Of a DNA stretch of 23,626 nucleotides, positions 7,001 to 12,607 are shown one piece after another. The position numbers and the translations under genes were made by a program. Each line of letters begins with the position of its first letter. Positions within the stretch are counted from its first letter, which is position 1. The DNA comes from a virus. The notes under the pieces are model-generated. The model was not told the origin of the DNA. It ran no database searches and saw only the letters and a list, made by a program, of their open reading frames with translations. The stretch is from the IMG/VR virus record IMGVR_UViG_3300025684_000071, positions 1 to 23,626 of that record. The stretch is one strand, 5' to 3'.

Positions 7001-7435
7001 AGTTGCAATATCTAAGAATGCTGGCACCACTAATGCCAATGCACCCGCTACTGCGATCACTGTTAATAATTGTCCTATAGAAATAATTGGTGTATATTGT
7101 ATTAAGGCCGCGGCCACCGTAATGGCTACCATACTACCAATTGCAATCATAGCCATTTGACCAGCCTTATCCGGAGAAAGACCTTTAAATTTACTTGCAT
7201 CGCCAAATTCTGTAGATGAGCCTCCTGATTTACTAGAATCAATTTGCTCTTTAATAAGAGTTTTAATGTCGGTTAAAAGAACAGTCTGTTTTGCTAACTC
7301 TTCATTAGATAATTTAACTTCATCCCTTAGATCTATAGTAATAACGTTTAAAGCTTTTGCTTCTTCTAATTGCTCCTCTGCAAATTCGGCTAGCTTATTA
7401 GTTGGACCTATTAACTTTGAAAAAATATTCATCAT
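4094..7435 (-). CDS. Probable tail tape measure protein with tandem hydrophobic hairpins
   Basis: At 1113 aa this is the longest protein in the window. Residues 1-70 are a charged, probable coiled coil. Residues about 95-645 are strongly hydrophobic and built of about eight similar units. Each unit is two long hydrophobic helices around a short turn, marked by a repeated turn motif: IFSMIVPL (195), VFSLIMPL (279), ALQLLQP (350), IFQLLPD (420), VFTLFPE (485), IFAYLPD (552), IFSALPD (621). Further hydrophobic and Gly/Ala-rich stretches follow to about 710, and the rest is amphipathic helix. Position straight after a tail-assembly-type gene, and length far above a normal membrane transporter of this style, support tape measure, which sets tail length and is ejected ahead of the DNA. 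T4 gp29 is 590 aa; with the known rule of about 0.15 nm per residue this one predicts a tail near 165 nm. A membrane protein unrelated to the tail is the main alternative. Confidence 0.72.
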   Translation of the reverse strand: MMNIFSKLIGPTNKLAEFAEEQLEEAKALNVITIDLRDEVKLSNEELAKQTVLLTDIKTLIKEQIDSSKSGGSSTEFGDASKFKGLSPDKAGQMAMIAIGSMVAITVAAALIQYTPIISIGQLLTVIAVAGALALVVPAFLDIATKLSGSEDALAMESDGSFKASSTSGPGLAGVGVATLALVGMAVTILLTSFIFSMIVPLTPANAISALVIAALLIPMAYAFSLITKQLAKAIGTKSAGFEGMEVSGTDTSGLAPLAGAGLLSLLGMSFVITVSSWVFSLIMPLSMPQALTAILISLTMVGLALSMGKIMAALKEAKVKPNMKGVKMIAMAGLAMVTGVVALVAASIALQLLQPITMQQFIGMLAIGIGLIPLAFSFGMIIKALGEAKVTGMKGVGLVMIAGLAMLAMAGAIVGISYIFQLLPDTYTAPPLLWSIIVGLSMVAFAWSFSTVMKAVKGASLKEIAFGTIATVLVAVAILGAAFVFTLFPEETKAPDWKWSLQTGLALLMFALPFTLITILFKSMSVGIKEIGMGTLGLIAVALGIMVTAHIFAYLPDDIPEESPFSFAWILGAAGAIFFFAIPVAAIGLIATSGVGAVGIVLGVVGMIIIAAGILAVAWIFSALPDLGAIGQNITNLILAPINGIVDILARLKKEVGVSNLLPMAGGIAAISLSLLLLAGATAGIAAGGVVAAIGSAVKGLVDGIASFFGGEKSKGPLDILDDLIKKRNKIAQLAKPLGTVASALEGIILAGNAVKTINKFLQSLITMSSSYGGSSLIEVAANGLRNVGHAFMGVRSAMIGFTTKPLHVLTTLFKMRKMIGITAKHMAHLAISFASFATQAYIAGRGLKLISDAFVRMTNVDETRIKPVLDFMKQLTADTYMPQAMAFKLMAPAITSILGGGDNQGFFDKLFKKKEEQHPFVKIMYAMHQCADKIVLLAQPLVSVAASFAQIATQPIKKVHAATHMFKTLSDSSFDKQARALKSIATSVERISDGSNNMNVEAIDSSTKMFRALAYLSATGKDNAVADLGNALVDAIGELGNIMAEFGNAVSDGMGDNKNIIEKGLDAIGLGSSAPASAPRSAPPINLGPVVNAIRDLESKLSDDGIKIKKI

Positions 7436-7484
7436 AAGATGTTCTAGTATGCCTTATTTTTATTGCAATGTAAATTGCATGTGG

Positions 7485-7494
7485 TATATATATC
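7485..7494 (-). promoter_or_regulatory. Late-promoter variant upstream of the tape measure gene
   Basis: On minus this reads GATATATATA, one base off GATATATAA, 49 bases upstream of the tape measure ATG. It starts on the base of the hairpin at 7494-7523, so a terminator-like stem and a promoter box abut here. Confidence 0.45.
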
Positions 7495-7523
7495 AAGAGT
7501 CCCACAACAATGCAGGACTCTTG
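7494..7523 (-). terminator. Hairpin before the tape measure gene
   Basis: Perfect 9-bp arms CAAGAGTCC (7494-7502) and GGACTCTTG (7515-7523) with a 12-base loop. It lies between the stop of the chaperone extension (7558) and the tape measure start (7435). No T tract follows on either strand, only TATATA, so termination may be partial or the stem may serve mRNA processing or stability. Confidence 0.4.
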
Positions 7524-7557
7524 TATATATTAATCTTAATAGGCTATCGCTATCGCG

Positions 7558-7779
7558 TTACCCCATTTTCGGTATTGACATTTTCGGCATTTGCATATTC
7601 GGCATTTTCATTTTGCCCATCATATCGCCAGCCATGTCTTTTTCACCTCGGTTCGCTTTTTGTTCGTTCTCTAAGTGTTGTATTAAATCTTTAATGATAT
7701 AATGGTACTCGTAGTATTCCATATTATCAAGTTCACTCGGTTGGATATGTAAGTGTAGATAAATATAAAACTTTGTCTT
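7558..7779 (-). CDS. Frameshifted C-terminal extension of the gp26-like tail assembly protein
   Basis: A 73-residue open stretch lies in the +1 frame at the end of the 328-aa gene and stops at 7558. It reads KTKFYIYLHLHIQPSELDNM, then EYYEYHYIIKDLIQHLENE, then a Met/Pro/Lys-rich tail (MKMPNMQMPKMSIPKMG). The part up to LHLHIQPSELDN looks like genuine protein but has no start codon. The only ATG (7722) comes after it and lacks a good ribosome-binding site, giving 54 aa if used alone. In the lambda-type G/GT system an extension just before the tape measure gene is made by ribosomal frameshifting, and its size and place fit that here. The predicted fusion is 401 aa. Whether a fusion or only the 54-aa form is made needs mass spectrometry. 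Confidence 0.6.
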   Translation of the reverse strand, partial: KTKFYIYLHLHIQPSELDNMEYYEYHYIIKDLIQHLENEQKANRGEKDMAGDMMGKMKMPNMQMPKMSIPKMG

Positions 7780-7792
7780 AAAGAAGTTCTCC
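7777..7792 (-). other. Candidate +1 programmed frameshift site
   Basis: The minus strand reads GGAGAACTTCTTTAAG. A CTT codon sits directly before the TAA stop of the 328-aa gene, the same arrangement as the CTT TGA C site of bacterial release factor 2 (prfB). Slippage of the peptidyl-tRNA from CTT to TTT places AAG next and enters the open 7558 frame. A GGAG about 5 bases upstream of the shift codon could act as the stimulating Shine-Dalgarno-like element; in prfB the spacing is shorter. Confidence 0.5.
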
Positions 7793-8764
7793 AGAGAGAT
7801 CTTGAACAATGAAAAGAGATTTGACGCCGCCACGAAAGTTAATGGGGATCGTCTCCTCCACATCCCCTAGCATAACCTTCATTTCAGGTTGTAAACCAAC
7901 TTTAAGTTGCTCTGCAATTCTGTAGATTAGCATGTATTTTTTAGGATCCCATCCGTTCATTTCTATCTCTAAATCGAATAGTCTCTTTTGGTTAAACGTT
8001 CTCCAGTCAACTGCAATATAAGGTGCAATCTGGACTAGTGACTGATCTATATTTAGACCCTTTTCTCTTCTTTCTTTAATATACTTAGTAATTTCTTGCA
8101 TAGTACCAACTGTTGGTGGCTTCATCATAAACTCACCATGGTTTCTAGTTTTAATTAAAAAACCTTTACGCTCATTATCATAGTACTTATCGATTTCTGA
8201 AGGAATTGAAAAATACTGGAAGTATTCTCTTTTAATTTCTACTTCATGTTTTTTACCATCTGGTGTTTGGTGTTCAACTTTTAAAGTTGCTTCTGGTTCT
8301 GGAAATGTTAAGTCTCTAATTGATAAAATAAGTACAAATCTATCTTCTTCTAAAATATCCTTTACAGACATTCTAGCTGTTTTAGAATTTACAGTTGTAC
8401 AAGATTCTACAATAGCATTTAATTTATCATCAATATCTAATAAATTATTTTCATCCATTGTTGAAAAGTGTCTAATTTCAGCAACTTTTGCCGGTCTAAT
8501 TTTAACAACGATATCATCTGGGTAAAATCTACCTTTAGATGGCAATGTTTCTATATCTAGTTCGTGCCAACCTAGATATACATCTGATTTTTCAGCCTTT
8601 GTAGGGCCAAAATCTCTCATGTTAACTTTACCTAATCCTTGTTCGTCAATTACAGCCTCAACTGATTCAACATCAACGGTGGGTTTACTTGTCTGGTTAA
8701 CGCCTTCGCGAGCATCTAACATTCTTGACAATTCTTCTTCTGAAGGTTTGTTTTGTTCTGACAT
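7778..8764 (-). CDS. gp26-like T4 baseplate/tail-assembly protein
   Basis: This 328-aa protein carries LPSKGRFYP at residues 74-82 and KIRPAKVAEIRHFSTMDE just after it, the pattern I associate with the T4 baseplate hub family around gp26 (Pfam T4_baseplate). The N-terminal 60 residues are acidic and variable, and the remainder is a mixed alpha/beta domain. T4 gp26 is about 208 aa; the greater length comes from the leader and extra C-terminal part. Direct position between the tube and tape measure genes also fits a tail assembly chaperone, the role of G/GT proteins in other phages. It starts one base after the stop of the small RHH-like gene and ends at TAA 7778-7780, where the frameshift site lies. 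Confidence 0.65.
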   Translation of the reverse strand: MSEQNKPSEEELSRMLDAREGVNQTSKPTVDVESVEAVIDEQGLGKVNMRDFGPTKAEKSDVYLGWHELDIETLPSKGRFYPDDIVVKIRPAKVAEIRHFSTMDENNLLDIDDKLNAIVESCTTVNSKTARMSVKDILEEDRFVLILSIRDLTFPEPEATLKVEHQTPDGKKHEVEIKREYFQYFSIPSEIDKYYDNERKGFLIKTRNHGEFMMKPPTVGTMQEITKYIKERREKGLNIDQSLVQIAPYIAVDWRTFNQKRLFDLEIEMNGWDPKKYMLIYRIAEQLKVGLQPEMKVMLGDVEETIPINFRGGVKSLFIVQDLSGELL

Positions 8765-8765
8765 A

Positions 8766-8987
8766 TTATTTTGATTTTAAGTTTTTTAAATTTTGTTTAA
8801 GATACGATTTTTGTTCTAGTGTTCTTTTAGATAACTCGTCTTGTATTAGACCTCTAATAAAAGCACTTACTGAAACAGGCCTTGCTTCATTTTCTAAAGC
8901 ATCGTTTAAAATAACTCTATTAATTTGGCTGACTTCTGTTTCTGTTAGTAACACTTGTAGCTTTTTTGTAAGCTTTGTATTTTCCAT
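8766..8987 (-). CDS. Ribbon-helix-helix-like small protein
   Basis: A 73-aa protein with KLQVLLTETEVSQINRVI near the start and ARPVSVSAFIRGLIQDEL near the middle. A short strand, then a helix, then a second helix after a small turn is the pattern of Arc/MetJ-type (RHH) DNA-binding dimers. The C-terminal tail is very basic (KRTLEQKSYLKQNLKNLKSK). RHH proteins usually regulate transcription, so a place in the tail operon is unusual, and autogenous control of late genes is possible. It follows the tube terminator, with an AT-rich leader and no Shine-Dalgarno, and is separated from the gp26-like gene by one base. It could alternatively be a structural helper. Confidence 0.55.
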   Translation of the reverse strand: MENTKLTKKLQVLLTETEVSQINRVILNDALENEARPVSVSAFIRGLIQDELSKRTLEQKSYLKQNLKNLKSK

Positions 8988-9036
8988 AGTATTTTATTAT
9001 GTATTCTGTTAATATTATAATATATTTTCTTTGGTT

Positions 9037-9065
9037 AAAAAAAGAGGAGTTCCTAGGAACTCCTC
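9037..9065 (-). terminator. Intrinsic terminator after the tail tube gene
   Basis: A perfect inverted repeat, arms GAGGAGTTCCT and AGGAACTCCTC (9044-9065), is followed on the minus strand by seven T (9037-9043). It lies 21 bases past the tube stop, so it ends the tube transcript before the RHH/gp26-like genes. Confidence 0.85.
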
Positions 9066-9085
9066 CTCTATTATAGAATTTATAA

Positions 9086-9643
9086 TTAGTTTAATTCTTC
9101 AGACCATACATCTGATCTCCAACCAATTTCTAATGAAGCAGCATCTCCACTTTCGTAACTTAGTTCCGAAGTGAATCCGATACCCGATGTAATGAAACAA
9201 TCATCAAGTGTTACCTTTCTGTAAATGTCTCCCTCTCTGTTAAATTGTACGATTACAATTGTACCAACATAATTCTTTTTAAGACCCATTTCGCCAGTCT
9301 CAGGATTGTACTGAGCTCTGTACCATTGTCTTAAAGACTTATATAAGTAAGCTTGGTTTGCATCGTTTAAGTTTAATGAAAAGTTAACAGTTACATCAAC
9401 TGTAGTTTCACCAATCATACCTGCGTATGATCTAGACGCAAATTTGTATTTCTGAGTTATTGCGTCAACTCCTTTGTGTAGACCATCAAGACCACTGATA
9501 GAATTTATGTGTTGTAAAAACAACTCCTGCCCACCTACTCCTGCTGGAGGTAAAATAGTTACCTCAAACAGGTTAGCCTGAACTGGCTCAAAATTTCTGC
9601 CTTTTTTGCTTGTTTGATCCTCTGAATAATGTGGTAAAGCCAT
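9086..9643 (-). CDS. 19: Tail tube protein (gp19-like)
   Basis: The 185-aa protein matches the T4 gp19 family, whose members are near 160-190 aa and stack as hexameric rings to form the tail tube. Features are a polar N-terminus (MALPHYSEDQ), ANLFEVTILPP in the first strand, FLQHINSISGLDG, a central beta block with VDVTVNFSLNLND and WYRAQYNPETG, and an end with ASLEIGWRSDVW. The gene directly follows the sheath, as in T4, 37 bases after its stop, and a GATATATAA box (9665) lies 21 bases before the ATG. It has its own terminator, so the tube can be made in excess of the genes that follow. Confidence 0.88.
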   Translation of the reverse strand: MALPHYSEDQTSKKGRNFEPVQANLFEVTILPPAGVGGQELFLQHINSISGLDGLHKGVDAITQKYKFASRSYAGMIGETTVDVTVNFSLNLNDANQAYLYKSLRQWYRAQYNPETGEMGLKKNYVGTIVIVQFNREGDIYRKVTLDDCFITSGIGFTSELSYESGDAASLEIGWRSDVWSEELN

Positions 9644-9664
9644 ATCTTTATATTTGTATTTATT

Positions 9665-9673
9665 TTATATATC
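9665..9673 (-). promoter_or_regulatory. Late promoter motif GATATATAA (tube)
   Basis: Exact GATATATAA on minus, 21 bases between the motif and the tube ATG, in the 37-base gap after the sheath stop. It gives the tube a separate transcript start. Confidence 0.6.
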
Positions 9674-9680
9674 TAATTTC

Positions 9681-12551
9681 TTATGCGAAGTTACCGGTAG
9701 CAATTTCACCTGTATTCAAGATTGTTACTCTCGATACTAAGATTTCAAGACCTTTAACTGGCTCAACGTACGTATCTAAAATACCCATGTTGTTGTCAAT
9801 AACTTCGTTAGTGTTGTTAGTACCATCCATAATGTTTCTGTAATCATAAACACCACCATCTTTCTTAACAGATTCCATAAAGTTATCCGCTAAAGTTTTG
9901 ATCTCTAATCTTGTTTGTGCATTATTAAATTCAAATAGGTAGTTCTTTAAGATTTCAGCAAGTCCATCTTCAATATAAATCATTGCCTCTCTTACGTGAG
10001 CAGAAGAAAGCGCTGATTGAATTGATTGTTGTGCAGTCTTATTACCTTTAATTGTTAAACCAACTCCTCTTTCGAATACGATTGGGTTAATACCAAATGG
10101 TTCTAGAATATCTCTATCGTTTTTATCAAATGCAAATTCAAGTGATTGTACGTTAGTACCTCCTACAACACCTCTTCTAGGTCCTGCAATAATTGACCAA
10201 GGTAATGCGTCAGTATACTTATCAATATAGTTGTTAGATACGTAAGCCGCTGGTGGAACTACTTTAACTCTTCCGTTCTCTAGGATATTAAGACCTGGAG
10301 AGTAGTAGAATCCAAAGTTTGCTCCTTCATTAAGGCTTGGTAACGTATATAATAACGTTGGGTTTAAATCTAAATTACCACCATTTGCAATATGTCTTAC
10401 TTCAAAAGCTCCAGTATCAGCATTTAAGAATGATGGATTAGTAGAAGCTTTAAGCTCATGTACCATTGGTCCGTTTAAGATTGCTGATGCGTTTTGTCTT
10501 TCTTTACAAAGTTGTGTAATTGCTTCTTTGTTAAGAATTGTTGGCCCTTCTAATGAACCAAACGTATCAATTACATATCTAAATGTAATAGCATCTTTAT
10601 CAACTAAAGTATTTGATAAACCGTTACCCGGTGTTAATTGTGCTAATAATTCAGATTTTGATCTGTCATTTATAACTGCAGCATTAAGTGGGAACATTGT
10701 ATAAGTTGAAGTTGCATCTTCATATCTCTTAAGAGCGTAAGTTGGCTCAGTAGTTAAGTTTCTATGTGTAATAAATCTATAAGTATATGTTTTAGTACCA
10801 GCGGAAACGTCTTCAGCTACTGCTAATTTTTGAATCTGTAGGATTCTAGATAATTTACCATCCGCAGATCCAGGAACATACATACCCACTTTAATATTTG
10901 AATTAAATGCAGGTTCTGTTGCTGCAATAGCAACTGTTTTAGAGAATAAAGATCTACCAGTTCCTTCAGGTGTAAATGTCCATCCAGCAGTAACTAATTC
11001 TACTCTATCATTCTCGTTAATTGTATATACTGGGAATACAGCAGTAGCTGCTCTTTGGTATACTAAGAATGTTGTTACGCCAGCTTCTGCATATTCGCTA
11101 GAAACAGGACCACTACAGTTTAATAATGTTTGTCCTGCAACTTCAACTGCGTTGACGAATTTTACTTTTTCACCAGTTGATGCACTCTTTAAGAAAGCAC
11201 CAGCTGTTAAGTCGTTAAATGTAACATCTGCTATAGCAGCATCAATAACTAATTTACCATCAGGATTAACTGTAACATTTGCTGCTGCAAATGAAGGCCC
11301 AGTTCCAACTGTAGTAAATGTTTCATATGTTCCATCAATTGCATTGATTCCAAACGCACCACTAACTGTAATCTTAGTGTCTACTCCGTCATCTGCAATA
11401 GCTGTAATTTGAGAATATTCATTATTTGCTCCAGCGATTGTTGATAATAAGAAAGCATCTTCTTCAATACCTGCTGGTATACTACCAGTAAGACCTCTAA
11501 TATATAAATCGTTTCCATCAATTTCTACAATATTACCAAGTGCAACATCATCTACAGAAACACCTTGTTCGATATTATGTGATAATAATTGGTAATCTTG
11601 GTAGATATCAAAACCTTCACCGATAAGATCAATATTAGCTAATGCATCTTCATTAACTGCACAGAATAAACCTGTTCTTCTTGCTTCTAAGTTAATTAAA
11701 GTTTCAATATAAAGTTGTCTTCCTTCATTATCCGCGAATTCTGGGATTAAAGAACCTGTATATTGTGCAATTAAACTTACTTCTCTTAAGTTAGTAAATG
11801 CTCCTAGCTGTGATTTAATTAAACCAGTTGCATCAAAGTACTGTCCGTAAACTGGGTCGTTATTTAATGCAGTTGCATCGAAATTACCTTTATAGACTAA
11901 AACATCTACCATGTAATCAGAAACATATTCTAGTGGTTCAATTCCTTCTGGAATATTTCCTTCACCATACCACTCTCTTGCTGTAACTTCAAAGCCTGCA
12001 ACATTTGCAGCTTGTTTTACAATAATCGTAATAGGATCTTGTTTAATGTTTGTAAATGTAATAGCTTTACTTGAATTTGATTCAGTATTACTAGCTGCTG
12101 ATAACACTTTCGCGTCAGACGGAGTCCAGAACTTATCTGTATCAAATACATCTGCATATTTTGTTGTTAAAAACGTTGCGTCGATTCCTTGCTCTCCACC
12201 ATCAGTGATTAACGATACCATACTTACTTGGTCAGCGTCTACTAGAAGTGTCTCTGGTAAATCTGCTGTAGTTAAGTTAAGTGCTAAGATAGGACCTCTT
12301 GATAGAGTTTCTAATGCTGATCTGTGGAAAAACATTCCATCTTTTTCTAAAGACTTGTCAATACCACCGAAAACTTGTACGAATTGCTCAGTATCTTCAA
12401 TGAATACTGGAGTGTTGTAAGGACCTTTTTTAGATCTACCTACAACTAATCTAATAGTTTCAGCAGGGATATTAACCGTCTGTGATTTGTCAAACTCTAA
12501 GCGATATACGCCTGAGCTCTTGAACTGTTGTAATTGAGGACTTAATGCCAT
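9681..12551 (-). CDS. 18: Tail sheath protein (gp18-like), enlarged
   Basis: At 956 aa this is about 300 residues longer than T4 gp18 (659 aa). The N-terminus (MALSPQLQQFKSSGVYRLEF, then VFIEDTEQFVQVFGG) and the long C-terminal part are the conserved sheath pieces: RRGVVGGTNVQSLEFAFDK, HVREAMIYIEDGLAEIL, and near the end GILDTYVEPVKGLEILVSR. Sheath subunits form the contractile outer cylinder; their C-terminal strands interlock neighbours. The extra length lies in the middle (about residues 340-640), in Thr/Ala/Ile/Val-rich, beta-type sequence, as expected for surface domains that decorate a sheath. A late motif sits 30 bases before the ATG. The large terminase gene ends 56 bases upstream. 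Confidence 0.88.
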   Translation of the reverse strand: MALSPQLQQFKSSGVYRLEFDKSQTVNIPAETIRLVVGRSKKGPYNTPVFIEDTEQFVQVFGGIDKSLEKDGMFFHRSALETLSRGPILALNLTTADLPETLLVDADQVSMVSLITDGGEQGIDATFLTTKYADVFDTDKFWTPSDAKVLSAASNTESNSSKAITFTNIKQDPITIIVKQAANVAGFEVTAREWYGEGNIPEGIEPLEYVSDYMVDVLVYKGNFDATALNNDPVYGQYFDATGLIKSQLGAFTNLREVSLIAQYTGSLIPEFADNEGRQLYIETLINLEARRTGLFCAVNEDALANIDLIGEGFDIYQDYQLLSHNIEQGVSVDDVALGNIVEIDGNDLYIRGLTGSIPAGIEEDAFLLSTIAGANNEYSQITAIADDGVDTKITVSGAFGINAIDGTYETFTTVGTGPSFAAANVTVNPDGKLVIDAAIADVTFNDLTAGAFLKSASTGEKVKFVNAVEVAGQTLLNCSGPVSSEYAEAGVTTFLVYQRAATAVFPVYTINENDRVELVTAGWTFTPEGTGRSLFSKTVAIAATEPAFNSNIKVGMYVPGSADGKLSRILQIQKLAVAEDVSAGTKTYTYRFITHRNLTTEPTYALKRYEDATSTYTMFPLNAAVINDRSKSELLAQLTPGNGLSNTLVDKDAITFRYVIDTFGSLEGPTILNKEAITQLCKERQNASAILNGPMVHELKASTNPSFLNADTGAFEVRHIANGGNLDLNPTLLYTLPSLNEGANFGFYYSPGLNILENGRVKVVPPAAYVSNNYIDKYTDALPWSIIAGPRRGVVGGTNVQSLEFAFDKNDRDILEPFGINPIVFERGVGLTIKGNKTAQQSIQSALSSAHVREAMIYIEDGLAEILKNYLFEFNNAQTRLEIKTLADNFMESVKKDGGVYDYRNIMDGTNNTNEVIDNNMGILDTYVEPVKGLEILVSRVTILNTGEIATGNFA

Positions 12552-12581
12552 AGTTGTTCTAATTTATTTTTTTTACTTTTA

Positions 12582-12590
12582 TTATATATC
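12582..12590 (-). promoter_or_regulatory. Late promoter motif GATATATAA (sheath)
   Basis: Exact match on minus, 30 bases between the motif and the sheath ATG, inside the 56-base gap after the large terminase stop. Confidence 0.6.
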
Positions 12591-12607
12591 CGGTTTAATC
12601 TTGTAAT

